Shown here: positions 21,886-32,892 of the stretch, one piece after another
Position numbering within the stretch: position 1 is the stretch's first letter
How the letters are laid out: every line of letters starts with the position of its first letter
Assembly (NCBI GenBank): GCA_002270565.1
Contig: NQMI01000007.1
Location: 310,001 to 374,000 of the forward strand
Origin: Stenocarpella maydis
Lineage: Eukaryota > Ascomycota > Sordariomycetes > Diaporthales > Diaporthaceae
Reading direction: 5' to 3'
DNA: 64,000 bases
Notes under the pieces: generated by a model
What the model was told of the DNA's origin: nothing
The model's database searches: none
What the model saw: the letters and a program-made list of their open reading frames with translations, nothing else
Position numbers and translations under genes: made by a program

Positions 21886-23185
21886 CTAGATACCAGGTGA
21901 CCTCCACGTCCGACCCCAAGAGCTATTCCCTCCTACAACATTGACGAACTCGCGAGCAATAATTCTATCAGTCTGCTCCGATGGGTGCAGTGAATCGTAC
22001 CATAGGTAGCTATCTCGAATAGAAGATTCACTGCAGGCAGAACCGCACGCAACAATGGTTGAAGTCACGTTCGCCGGCACAGTCCCGTTAAGGTACGAGC
22101 CGGGGTTGTTCCACATATCGCTCAACTGTTGGAATGGCGGTCAGTATCCAGGACTCAATCAGGACGCATAGGACACAAGTCCCAGTCCTGGGCCACTCAC
22201 CAATGAGTGCACATCGAAGATCGTAAATGAGCTTTCTGGGTAGCGATCCGAGATCTGGACCTCCTCTGACGTGCGATAGTTGTAGATGCTGTTGATAAGC
22301 GCGACATACTGACGCATTTTCTCGCTGACCTGGGTCGCATTGGCGTTGTATGCTCCCTCATCTTTCCAGAACGTCGTGTTGATCGTCCCGCCATTCTCAG
22401 GGAGCGCGTACATTGGCGCAAGGTTGAGCGGCGCAAGGTTGAGGAGAACGAAGTTACGCGCTCCAGCCTCGTGGATGGCATCGAGCTGCTCATAGACGCA
22501 GTCGATGTAGTCAAGAAGGGTCAGGTCCAGGCGATTATCAGTAAAGAACGAAGAAGGGCCAAGATCATTGGTTCCAATCCAGATGGCACTGTTGGGTGCT
22601 TTGATCAGCATCCGAGAGCTTTCTGTATTTGAAAGTCTTCCAATAGATGATCGAGAACCTCGGGGCACTTACTAGATGGTCTCATTGTGAGGGATGACGA
22701 GTGCTCCATCACCCACATAGTTCTTGTCTTTCAAGAAGTACGGTATTTGATTCTGCTTTACTCCATTCCTCTTCGATGGGGAGAAGTACGTGTCACAGAC
22801 AGCTCCGGAAACAGCGTAGTCGTAAAGGTTTATGCCTGTGTACTGTTGCACATATTGTGGCCAGATTCGCCCCCCGGTAGACGTAGTCGTGGACTGGTGT
22901 TTGGTTAGCTTGAGCTGACAACGTCTTCCTTCAATGTTGCCTCTAAGAAGGACTGCTCACTTGGTTCTGGCTCGGCTCTGGGGTGTAATACTCTGGTCCG
23001 TTATCCGTATAACTATCACCAAAGACGCTATTGAAAATGAGACCATGCCTTCACGGGGTGACCTGGAGTTTGAGCTCTCACACTAAGCTTGAAAAATCCT
23101 GCAGGGTGGACGATTCAATCAGTGCAGCGCTTGCTATGCTGCTGAACGAAAGCAGCAATCGGCAAGCACACCCAAATCGTGCCAT
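21886..23185 (-). CDS. Secreted GDSL/SGNH esterase (CE16 acetylesterase-like)
   Basis: Probably removes acetyl groups from plant cell-wall oligosaccharides outside the cell. Exons: 23185-23082, 23027-~22960, ~22892-22673, 22588-22201 and 22125-21886. The signal peptide is at residues 1-~21. SGNH blocks are in order: nucleophile Ser in VFGDSYTD, the oxyanion part in LYDYAVSGAVCD, Asn in AIWIGTNDLG, and the Asp-x-x-His block in YDSLHPSE. CE16-type features include GGRIWPQYVQQYTG and VYEQLDAIHEAGARNFVLLN. At the exon 2/3 border the frame does not close with the visible GTGAGC...ACCAG intron: reading through a G5 run leaves the junction one base out. With four Gs the join is clean (PEYYTPEPSQNQ to STTTSTGG). 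A homopolymer sequencing error is likelier than a dead gene, because all catalytic blocks are intact. Confidence 0.82.
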
Positions 23186-23895
23186 TATGAGTATTTGTAC
23201 CGAGGTTCTCGCACCTGCGCTGAGATCGAGGACATCCAACAGGGACTCAACCTAAACGTACGAGGGACTGCTCCCATTTTTCAACGTCCTGGAAATTATG
23301 GATGTTACGCATTCCGCAGAGACTCCGCGGGATAAAGTCTTTCTGCCGGCCCAAGGGAACGCTGAAGCGTGATTGCGGTAGAACGAGACTTGGAATTTTC
23401 CACCGCAATATGCGACCCTCGGCACATCTAGGGACGAGCAGCGTCGGAATAGAGCTGAAAGAGGGGCTAGAGCTAAGTAGAAGAACCGGGTAAATACAGG
23501 GGCTCGCCAGCCTAGGCAATTATCCACACTTGTGTCAATATGTAAGACGTGCGGTATCATCAGGGCTTAGTCGCCATGTAAGTAAATCGGCTTGCAGTCT
23601 TCTCACATTGCGTTGTAGAGCTCAAGATATATATATATAATATATATACACACACACAAAGGCTTCTCTGGCACGATAATGGCCTTTCAATAAGGCCATG
23701 AATCTGTGCGAGGGCTTAACTGGCTAAAGGCGTTCTCCGATATCGGTAAGCCTCGCTCTAGAAACAACAGTGGCACCACCTTTTAACAGGCCAAGAGCTA
23801 CAACAACGAACGCCCCGGGTTGCTCAACCAACGCAACTCTTACTCCCCTCGCCTTTACCAGCTGACATCAATTCTACTGACGGAGACTGTCAATT
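23186..23895. other. Spacer with (AT)n/(AC)n microsatellite
   Basis: About 710 bases between divergently oriented genes. A compound AT then AC dinucleotide tract lies at about 23626-23658. No coding sequence is supportable; the region probably holds both promoters. Confidence 0.55.
23626..23658. repeat. Compound AT/AC microsatellite
   Basis: AT units, a short TAATA interruption, more AT units, then AC units. Lies in the spacer between the esterase and GLOD5-like genes. Confidence 0.85.
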
Positions 23896-24400
23896 ATGTC
23901 GAAACCATTAGCAGTTGTCAAGTCTCTTGACCATCTAGTTCTTACTTGCGCCGACATACCAAAGACGATCCAGTGGTATTGCAGATTCCTTGCGATGGAG
24001 CATGAGACATTCACATCTGCATCCGGCCCACCAGTCCAGCGCCATGCCCTGAAGTTCGGCACCCAAAAGATTAATCTGCACCAGAAGGGCAAGGAATTTG
24101 AGCCAAAGGCGCAGACAGCTCTGCCAGGAACGGCAGACCTGTGCTTCCTGATAGATGAGCAGTCCAATCTTGAGGACTTGCTCAAGGGGTTCCGGGAAGA
24201 GGGTGTGGAGGTTCTAGAGGGTGCACAGGTGGTTAATCGAACTGGTGCCAATGGGCCCATCAGAAGTGTCTACGTCAGAGACCCTGACTGTAATTTGATT
24301 GAGTGAGTGTCCATATTTCATAGTCCGTTTCATGCTACAGTGACTAAACATATTCTTCTGGAACAGGCTCTCAAAGTACATTAGAACTAAGGACGAGTGA
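23896..24400 (+). CDS. VOC/glyoxalase-fold protein, GLOD5-like
   Basis: Exons 23896-24302 and 24367-24400, 64-bp intron (GTGAGT...AACAG), 146 residues. It is one vicinal-oxygen-chelate domain. Family signatures are LDHLVLTCADI at the N-terminus with a metal-ligand His, then FGTQKINLH, GKEFEPKA, PGTADLCFL, RTGANGPI, and RDPDCNLIE followed by LSKY across the intron. The order and spacing match glyoxalase domain-containing protein 5 of animals and its fungal and bacterial relatives, whose substrate is not established. The canonical glyoxalase I activity should not be assumed. The gene is convergent with the permease that follows, with 200 bp between them. Confidence 0.88.
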
Positions 24401-24601
24401 TGCGGCGGTCCTTACATGCATAGTGGTCGGCATGGATTGGTACTTAAGTATGTTTTGGTTTGATTATTCCGTCCAATGAGTCTCATCATGAGGCTGTCAC
24501 TATTTTATTAGTTGCTTTTGTATTGGCGGTTCATTTGCCATTGATAGGAGATTTCCATCTACTTTGAGACTCGAAATAGCTTTTCAAGCCAGGGTATTCA
24601 A

Positions 24602-26450
24602 TCATTCCCGGCTTACCGGCTTACAAGGGAGGAGCCCCTTATGGTAATCTCCCTCCCAAGGTCGAATCACAACTAGGTCCTGCGGCTCCTGGCCTTCAAT
24701 ACACTCCTTGTTCTGCTGGTCGACGGGGAATGGCCACACTTTCCAACAAAACCAGTAGACGGACCCGGAAACCAGGATACTTACAAGCCAGCTAAGGCTG
24801 TATATGTATATCGCTCCTTTTGGAATCCCCTTGGCACCACAGGCTGCAGCCAACCCAGGCAGGTTCGGCGCGATGCCGCAAATGAAAGCGAGGACGGCGC
24901 GCGGATTAACGCCCATGGTATAATAATAAATCCCCTTTGGGTCGTCGCTGTACAGCGACGAGATACTCGTGCTCTGAGCACGACAGATCCAGTAGTCGCA
25001 AACGATGATGCCGGCAACAGAGCCGAGGAAAAGCGAGTATCCCCCTAAGAAGGAAGAAAACGATGCCGCGCTGTCACCGTAAAATTAGCCACTGGCCTTC
25101 CCACTACACAGCATGGATTTCACAAGAAAATCCATACCTATACTGGATGTACCACGGCACAGCGCACACGCCCAAGACGGCACAGACGTAGGCGCCACGC
25201 CGATTGTTGACATATCGAGGGAACCACGAGCTTAGGTCGTTCCCAAAGCTCACTGAGTTTGCGCTTATATTTGTTCCCACCACTGCAAAGGCCCAGCACA
25301 GCCCTGCAAAGAACTGTGCGGCGCGGTTGTTCCAAAGCCGAGCGACTTCGAGCGGGTTCCACGTAACGCGTCCGTAGATGACCTCAGTAGCTGACGAGAC
25401 GGTGGCACCAAGAATGCCACATAGGGTCACGAGGATGATAAGGCCTACGGCCTGAGCCCAGAGCACGTGCCGGCGAGAAGTCGCATAGCGCGTGAAATCG
25501 GGCATATTGAGCGCGAGGGTAGCCTTTGGACCGATGGCGGAGGTGACGCATTGGAAGAAGACCACCACAGCCGGGGTGCTGCCATCTTTGATGTGAGTGG
25601 GCTTCGAGAAGGTTGGACCGAATCCATCGGCTGTCGCCCAGCTGTCAGCTCTTTTCTTTCGAGTTCCCCGGTCTCACGGAGATGTTACCTGCAACCAGGG
25701 CCCAAACAAACAGTGTCAGGCCAAATACAGGCATGATAATCGTTTTCGCCATGAACATATAGCGCAGGGAGCTGACGTGCAGCCACAGCAACGGTAGCTG
25801 GAGGAGGATGAACAGGAAGAAGCACAGCAGCTCTGCGCTCGTGACATGGGCGGACGCGGGCAGGCGGTTAGGGAAGTCGTCAAATTGCGGCCATATGGCG
25901 GAGATCATGACGGCGAGGCACTGGCCGCCCTGGAACGACTGCGTCCCGAACCAGATGCATGCCACTACGCCGCGCAACAAGACGGCCAGGTAGGAACCGC
26001 GCATTCCGAACGAGGCCCGGGTCAGGACGGGGAAGTTGATACCCAGCACACAGCCGACATAACCGTCAAGCATGGCCGGCACGCAGACCAGGCAGTGCCC
26101 GACGAAGACGGCCAGGATGGCAAGGCCTGGATTCAGGCCTTTCGAGACAGATGTAGACGACACTGGGTATTTTCAAAAACAGTCATTAGCAGATCTCGGT
26201 GTGTAGTTTGGCCCAGTTCTTCCCCAGATGGCATCATGCGACTGCGACTCCTGAACTGCTCACCCTGGTACATCGAAATGGAGAAGGCCTCTGCGATCCA
26301 GAAGCCGAGTAGGCTCGGCCATCCCCACGTCCTCTGTGGCGAGTCCAGCGGCACCGGATCAAGGTCCTTATTCGATGTATGGCTGCTATCCGTACCGTAC
26401 TGGTCGCCCTCGGAGCGTAACTCCAACCGTTGGCGGAGCCGGAGTCCCAT
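24602..26450 (-). CDS. NCS1-family permease (Fur/allantoin-uracil type)
   Basis: Plasma-membrane symporter of the nucleobase-cation-symport-1 family. Exons: 26450-26264, 26162-25689, 25630-25138 and 25070-24602, introns 58-101 bp, 540 residues. The N-terminus has the family sequence NKDLDPVP then TWGWPSLLGFWIAEAFSIS. TM1-TM2 follow (GLNPGLAILAVFVGH), then FPVLTRASFGMRGSYLAVLLRG, CIWFGTQSFQGG, the NMPDFTRYA motif, NISANSVSFGNDLS, and GIIVCDYW, all hallmarks of fungal Fur-type carriers. About 12 hydrophobic segments can be counted. Candidate substrates are uracil, allantoin, uridine or related compounds; the sequence alone does not choose. The C-terminal tail after residue ~490 is hydrophilic. 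Confidence 0.92.
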
Positions 26451-28741
26451 TTTGTCCTGGCTGTACAGAAATTCCTCGACAGATGATGGTCCTTTATCAA
26501 GGGTTTCAATAATATAATCAAATACCAGTCAAACCATTATGGCGGGAAAAAATCTTACCCACTGCAGATATAAAATACTACTCTGGTGCAGCGGTACTGC
26601 CGCGCTTATCAACGTTGAAGTGCTATCTAGCCTGTGCTTATCACCAGCTTCATGTCCGTACTTGTCTATGCCGGCTCACTAATCGATATTGTCTCTTGGC
26701 CCGATATGCTTGCCTGTAATTTTCCCGGGTAGGAATTGAGCTTTATTGCAGACCAGGATAGACTTGGATTTGACCTAGAGAATGTTCATCCATGCTCGAT
26801 CCTCTACTCCTCCTCATGCCTGTTGGAGCTTTGACAGGCCCTAGAGGTCTGAAATATATTTCTCACGTGAGCAAGAGTAACAAGTCCGAGTATTCTCTGC
26901 CAAATCTGGTGCTCCAGATGACTTAATGGTGACTGCCCTAAGGAAGTTCGGGAAAGCCACTGGGGAAGTTGATGTTGATAATCACCACGCCTATTTGGCC
27001 CATCGATGCGGCCAAAATGACGGTGGCTACCGGCATCAACCATTTTCTGTGCCGCCTCGCGCAGCCGGCCGTTGATAAAATCGCCGTGCGGGCAGAACAA
27101 GCTACTGCACGACAGCTCGGGCTGCGGCGCGCCTGGCGAGCCACTGGGGAGGATGGATCTCGCGCAGGTCATTGCGGAACTCATCATCTGCCCGGGCTGT
27201 TGTAATCCGCTTGGAGAACTACATGAGGAGCCAGCCAATCGCTGTAGGCATCTCCCTATAGAACCCTACTCAGTCACAGGCCATGTTGCCATTGGATGCC
27301 CTGGGTTCGTTCGCATAAGCAGATTTCGTGGTAAACGAGAACACGAAGAATTCCGGAACGCCTGGAGCTAGGGGCCAGTTATCTTGCACGTAGAATATAT
27401 CGTGAAACTCAGTCCCTCTGTATTGGTGAAAAGCGTCCAATGTTTGACGAATTGAGTAATCACGAAAGGAGGACATATATGAAACCCAGGCACCCAATAC
27501 CAATTAGAACAATATGAACAGCTCGCTGGCAACAGAGATCTACAATATCAATATAAGCGGTACCGTACTAACAGGGACTCTCACGCTCGGCTCATGGACC
27601 CGAATGCGAGGGCAGCTAAATGTTTCCCATATTGAATAGGAGACTTCGCTGGGGACAATGGTTTCACTGGTCTCTTCCTGGATTACTGCCCTATTTATAA
27701 CTATGGGTCTACCCCATTTCTCATAAACCAGCTGGGACAATGTATACATCCTGAGTGCTAAAGATTCCCTGCCGGGCCAGGCCGTGCTTGTTTAGCCATT
27801 GCATCCTTGAGCTCACGATGCCTCCTGGGACCTCAATGCTCGCTTAGCATGCCAGAATCACTGGTAAGTGTTAGGATGAAGAGAGAAGTTCCACTTATTT
27901 CACCCTAGTTGTTTTGTCGCTCGTCCTTGCGGGCGAGGCCACTCCGCCTGTCAACCCGGAGTTGTGTAACGTCCATTCCTTCCAAGATGAAGCCAACTTA
28001 AAGTCAAATGCCAAAGCTGAGGGACTTCCTAGTTTTAGCAGTAATATATTCCAACTTAGGTACACGCCAGGGGCCCGTAGCCGAACTGGTTGAGAGCTTT
28101 TCAGCATCGAGCCGTTACGAAGTTCCCACATGCTTGCCTCTTTGATAGGAAGAACCGCTGCGGTCTCGAAGTTAAATGAGAAACAAACGGGACGAAAGAA
28201 AGAACAGGATTTGCATCACAAAGCCTACGACCGTATACAAACAAAAACCCTCACAGTGGCGTAAAGTCGTCGAGCTCCATCCTCCCACTGGACGCCAAGC
28301 CGGTTAATAGACAAGGCCCAGCCATGGAGCCCTTTACCCGCACACATGTTTGGGCCGTGGTAATTAACCGTCACCTGTCTAACTCTGTAGGTCTGGAGAC
28401 GTAGGGACGGTACATGCCTGTAGACATTTGGATAGGCATAGTGACATTTGCCTTCCGCTGGTCCACTTCGCCAAGAACTTAACTAGTTAGACCCTGGAAT
28501 ACAGATCCAAGCCTTTGGGAAGCGGCTGAAGTGACCGGACCACATTCCCCTCATCTTGGATGCAGATATTAGACGCTCTTGGCTGGCCAGGGGCGACTCA
28601 TCCTGATTAGTATATTTTACGCTGTTGAGACACAATGAGCTCACTGTCCTCAATTTTAAAAGTTCACACTTTCGCCTCACCGAAGAGAGTATAGGACGGC
28701 TTGTTGTCTTCCCAAGCATCAAATTTCCGGGTAAGCACGCA
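26451..28741. other. Gene-poor 2.3-kb spacer
   Basis: No gene is supportable. Several 60-140-codon frames occur on both strands between 26800 and 28130, but they overlap one another, lack family motifs and cannot be linked by introns into a product. A TATA-like GTATATTTTA lies near 28608-28617 and may belong to the xylanase gene that starts at 28742. Confidence 0.45.
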
Positions 28742-29926
28742 ATGTACGTATCTTCTGCCAGCCTCCAACTGTTGGCTATCTCTTTGCCTCTGGCATCGGG
28801 GCAGCTCGACTTTTGGGCAAAAAAGGCTGGACTGAAGTACTTCGGCTCCGCGACCGACTCTCCTGGACAGCGCGAACGTGCTGGATACGAAGCAGCCTAC
28901 CCTCAGTACGATGCGATATTCGCGGACAACGGCGAGTTTGGTCAGACGACTCCAACTAACGGTCAAAAGGTTAGCCCCCCCCCCCCAAGGATCCTAGAGC
29001 AAAGGACTGATTCTGAAATCAAGTGGCTGTTTACGGAGCCCGAACGCGGAGTGTTCAACTTCACCGAGGGTGAGATTGTTTCGTCCCTTGCCAAGTCACA
29101 AGGCAAGATTTTGCGTTGCCATGCTCTTGTGTGGCATTCGCAGCTCGCGCCCTGGGTACTGGCACAGAACTGGACAGCAGCCGAGGCCACTGAAATTATC
29201 ACGACACACATCACCAATGTAGCCGGACACTGGAGAGGCCAATGCTACGCGTGGGATGTGGTCAACGAAGCCCTGCTGGACGATGGCTCCTGGAGGCCAT
29301 CGCCATTCTACAATGCCCTCGGGCCGGACTATATCAAGCTTGCCTTCCAGGTAGCCTCCGAAGTTGACCCAGATGCTAAGCTGTACTACAACGATTACAA
29401 TCTGGAACGCCCCGGGCCGAAGGCTACAGCAGCGGCAGGGATTGCGCGGACGCTGAAGGATGCTGGAGTCAGAATCGATGGAATCGGTATGCAGGCTCAC
29501 CTTACGGTGGGACGCTCGCCATCTCTAAGGGAACAAGTGACAGTGATGGAGCAGTATTCCGAGACGGGTGTTGAGGTGGCGCTGACGGAACTGGACGTGC
29601 GGGTCAGTCTCCCGGTTAATGAGACCAGCTTGCAGCAACAGAAGCAAGCGTACTATGATGTAAGCCGACTCACGTCCTCCCTGTATTCCAATCACCAGTA
29701 CTAAATGGGTACACCGCAGGCTGTCTCTGCCTGTGTCCAGGTTGAAGCTTGTGTAGGTGTCACGATCTGGGATTTCTATGACCCCTTCAGCTGGGTGCCT
29801 GTTACCTTTCCCGGCCAGGGAGAAGCCCTTCTCTGGTTTGAGGATTTCACAAAGCATCCCGCCTACTATGGGGTCCTAGAAGCTTTTGCGCACGAGAAGA
29901 ACTCGACCTGTGGGCGCCAAAGGTAG
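28742..29926 (+). CDS. Secreted GH10 endo-1,4-beta-xylanase
   Basis: Cleaves the xylan backbone outside the cell. Exons 28742-28969, 29024-29659 and 29720-29926, 356 residues. Signal peptide about residues 1-19 (LPLASGQ). The GH10 barrel shows YFGSATDS, FGQTTPTNGQK joined to WLFTEPERGVFNFTEG across intron 1, and HALVWHSQLAPWV. The acid/base Glu is in WDVVNEAL and the nucleophile Glu in ALTELDVRV. VTIWDFYDPFSWVP near the end closes the active site. There is no carbohydrate-binding module. Intron 1 is 54 bp, contains a C12 run and has no stop, so its retention would leave the frame open with an 18-residue insert; the splice is preferred because it restores the family sequence. A longer in-frame N-terminus back to 28625 would destroy the signal peptide and is rejected. 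Confidence 0.94.
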
Positions 29927-30942
29927 AGGACAGTTCGACATTTTTAATACGCTTTTGTAACCCTCTTCAACGGTATTATTATTTCAGTCGTGCTAAGAAA
30001 CCAAGGAACCAAACACACACCATACCTATGAACTGAATCCCCTGAGTGGTGACAAGCACTCTTATACCAGGTGGAAAGCCCCTACCAGGGCCCTAGGAGC
30101 TATTTATCTAAGTGCTGCGGCTTAAAGAGGCGTAAAGGGGGTTCACCCTTATTACACTACTCTATTTGCTCCTCCACTGAACTTCCTTTATATCACCCAG
30201 TAGGGCCCTCCGTGCGCATGAGAGAAGGCCCTCCACGCGCCGAAAGGGAAGGCTTCTGGGGAGGCCCTTTACGTACGTACCTAAGGCCCCCCTACAAGGG
30301 CCTTTAGGCCTATAATAGGTTTGGGGGTTAGGGGTGCTTCATCCCGTTCTGATGTGTTTCTGGGGTGTGCATTATCTCAAAAGCTCAGGTGTCTTCTTAC
30401 GTGCTTGGCGCTATGCTGGCTATGCTATAGGCTCAGCCGTGATCACATGGCCCGGACACCCTACTAAATGTAGAGAGGGAGTCGATATTTAAAAGTAATA
30501 GGGAGATACATAAATATAAACTCCTCTTAGTAACCTTACATCTTTAACAATTAATATTATCAAGTAATTATTGAGTGATAAATTAAATATATAATTCTCT
30601 GTTCAAATAATATGCTTCTCGTTTCATCATCCTCAAGAGCTTGGTAGGGGTCTATGCTAAGTGATGAGCCGAGTTATGGGGGCGGAGGAGGTCCGTGTGT
30701 TGGAGATAATAGCCCTGTTTTCCCTGGAATAATAAGTGGCCTCTGGGCGATCCGTTTCAGGTGAATTTAGAACCAGCACGGCTCAAAAGACCGGTTATTA
30801 AGCTCAGACAGCGATGTGGCGCCGTGTTGCTCTTTTGTCACCTGGCCTCTGAGCACAGTTCGCTGTGTATCTACATGTGATGTGAAGACATACCCAAGTA
30901 TGTTTCCACACAGCCGAGCCGTCTGCCACCCCCTTGCCGACC
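29927..30942. other. Spacer with repeat-like and AT-rich parts
   Basis: Contains a short inverted-repeat element (30072-30310, listed separately) and an AT-rich tract at about 30480-30620. No gene is supportable. The last part is the promoter of the acyltransferase gene. Confidence 0.5.
30072..30310. repeat. Possible decayed MITE with imperfect inverted ends
   Basis: The left end (AAAGCCCCTACCAGGGCCCT, 30077-30096) resembles the reverse complement of the right end (AAAGGCCCTTGTAGGGGGGC, about 30286-30307), with several mismatches. Internally there are more short GGGCC/GGCCC palindromes. At about 240 bp with no coding capacity it fits a miniature inverted-repeat element, but the ends are imperfect and no target duplication is visible. 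Confidence 0.35.
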
Positions 30943-32892
30943 ATGACGACAATGCTGAGCAACCTCTGGGGCGCATCTGCCCCGCAGCAGCGACTCCCCT
31001 CGCTGCTGCCACAGACACGAGCCGGGGCCGACTCGACCGCGGCTGAGCCCAATCATGACGACGAGAAACCGCTGGACCGGGGGAGGCAGAGAGACAAGAT
31101 CAGGTGCCTCGACGGGCTGCGGGGCGTCGCGTGCTTCCTCGTGTTCAACTACCACTTCCTGTGGCCATGGACGCCTCTGATCATGCTGGGGTACGGGGCG
31201 AGGCCGCCGTACTCACCTGAGCCCTTCACCGAGTGGGCTTCGCTGCCCATCGTGTGCCTCCTGCACCGGGGCCGGCCAATGGTGGCCATCTTCTTCGCCA
31301 TATCAGGCTATGTGCTCTGCAGGCACATGCTGAGGTCCATGTACCAGGGGCGGCTCGACGACACGCGCAGGAGGCTCGGCTCCGCGGTTTTGCGGCGCAT
31401 CTTCCGGCTGTACATCCCGCCGTCCATCAGCATGTTCGTCGTGGCCTTGCTGGTGCAGCTTGGCGCCTTCAAATCCGAGGAGGCCATCTACACGGGCAGC
31501 GACTCCGTCTGGATCAATGGCACCGTGACCAAGGGATTCTTCAACGAGACGTGCATGACCAACGACACTGTCGCAGTGATGGGCACCGAAGGAGTGGCTG
31601 GTGCGTTGGGCCTACAGAGCCAGTCTTATCTCAACAGCTCGATCCATTGGAACGACACGCTGTGCCTCAATTCTACGTCCAAGTTGTACGGCGCGGCCGC
31701 CATTTACCTGCCGGAGAATCAGATCCCGGTGAAGAAGACCAAGAGGATGCTGAATGGCACGCTGGGATTCAACGACACGCTTGGATCCAACCTCACGCTG
31801 TATTCCGATGAAGCCGGCAATTCTAACCCAGAGGAGTCGTGGAGGGACAAGGGCGCCCTGCGTGGGCTGTACAGTTACCTGGGATACCGCGCCGACGGCT
31901 CCCAGGTCGAGGAGCCTTACCTCAACTCGACCTTTGACTTCGGCCTGAACACCACCAACACCACGCAGAACTTCACGTGGATGCAGCTCGGCGGCATGTG
32001 GGAGGAGCATCCGACCATCCATCCTCACATCTTTAAGGCTCTGGCCAACTTCGTGGTTGTCTATTCGGAATGGGCCAATCCTTTCAACTTCAACCATTAC
32101 CACCCGCGCTACGACCCGCACACATACACCATACCGATGGAGCTCCGCGGCTCCATGGTGCTCTACACCTTCCTCCTGGGCACCGCGGCGCTCAAGGCGA
32201 AGTGGAGGCTAGGGACGGCGGCGTGCCTGTCCCTCTACGCGCTGACCCTGGGGCGGTGGGACATCGGCACCTTCGTGGGCGGCATGGTCCTCTCCGAGGT
32301 GGACGTCCTGCGCTCCTCGGACCCCAGCGAGGTAGGGCACGAGGACCGGGCGCTGCTGTATGCCCTGGGCGCCGGCGGCGGCAAGGCGGGGGCCAGGGGC
32401 TGCGCGCAGGGCATGTCGCCGCTCAAGGCCAGGGCCCTGCGGTGGCTGCTCATCTTTGTCGCGCTCTGGCTCCTCTCGTACCCGGACGCCGCCGCAGAGT
32501 ACACGCCGGGCTTCAGGCTCCTGGCCTGGCTGGCGCCGCGCTACTACCTGCCGGTGTCGAGGTGGATGTACTACCAGGCCATCGGCGCCCTGCTGCTCAT
32601 CCCCTGTGTGCTGCGCAGCCCGACCCTGCGCGGCCTGCTCGAGGGCTCCGTGGCGCAGTACCTCGGCAAGGTCAGCTTCTCCTTCTACCTTATCCACGGG
32701 CCGGTCCTCCACAGCCTCGGGTTCTGGATCATGCCGCGGCTGTTCGACCTGTTTGGCCGGCCGGTGGGCTATGTGATGGGCTGGTTCATGCTCCTGAGCG
32801 TTACCTTGAAGCTGGTGTCATATTGGCAGGTGATCGATAATTGGAGTGTCACCGTCGGGAGGAGGGTGGAAGCTGCGCTGGTCCGGTCGTGA
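30943..32892 (+). CDS. Acyltransferase-3 family membrane protein with glycosylated insert
   Basis: Intronless, 649 residues, start chosen at the ATG at 30943 (MTTMLSNLWG). Polytopic acyltransferase of the OafA/NolL/Acyl_transf_3 superfamily, which moves acyl groups onto extracytoplasmic sugars or lipids. The N-terminal signature is IRCLDGLRGVACFLVFNYHF, with the catalytic-type His in NYHF. Then come FFAISGYVLC, RRIFRLYIPPS, and late hydrophobic helices ending with LGKVSFSFYLIHGPVLHSLG, the second family hallmark. Residues ~191-345, between early and late helices, form a large hydrophilic insert with about 13 N-x-S/T sequons, so this part probably faces the ER/Golgi lumen or the outside. The acceptor is unknown. 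Codon use is strongly GC-biased compared with the flanking spacers. Confidence 0.87.
   Translation: MTTMLSNLWGASAPQQRLPSLLPQTRAGADSTAAEPNHDDEKPLDRGRQRDKIRCLDGLRGVACFLVFNYHFLWPWTPLIMLGYGARPPYSPEPFTEWASLPIVCLLHRGRPMVAIFFAISGYVLCRHMLRSMYQGRLDDTRRRLGSAVLRRIFRLYIPPSISMFVVALLVQLGAFKSEEAIYTGSDSVWINGTVTKGFFNETCMTNDTVAVMGTEGVAGALGLQSQSYLNSSIHWNDTLCLNSTSKLYGAAAIYLPENQIPVKKTKRMLNGTLGFNDTLGSNLTLYSDEAGNSNPEESWRDKGALRGLYSYLGYRADGSQVEEPYLNSTFDFGLNTTNTTQNFTWMQLGGMWEEHPTIHPHIFKALANFVVVYSEWANPFNFNHYHPRYDPHTYTIPMELRGSMVLYTFLLGTAALKAKWRLGTAACLSLYALTLGRWDIGTFVGGMVLSEVDVLRSSDPSEVGHEDRALLYALGAGGGKAGARGCAQGMSPLKARALRWLLIFVALWLLSYPDAAAEYTPGFRLLAWLAPRYYLPVSRWMYYQAIGALLLIPCVLRSPTLRGLLEGSVAQYLGKVSFSFYLIHGPVLHSLGFWIMPRLFDLFGRPVGYVMGWFMLLSVTLKLVSYWQVIDNWSVTVGRRVEAALVRS

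Noticed and set aside
26804..27749. Several minus-strand frames that might form a degraded gene
   Set aside because: Frames overlap, do not splice into a continuous product and show no recognisable motif.
28070..28130. tRNA-like A-box sequence (TAGCCGAACTGGTTGAGAGC)
   Set aside because: No B box, no closing acceptor stem and no cloverleaf could be drawn.
28625..28741. Extended N-terminus for the xylanase
   Set aside because: It would bury the signal peptide inside the protein; the ATG at 28742 is the natural start of a secreted GH10.
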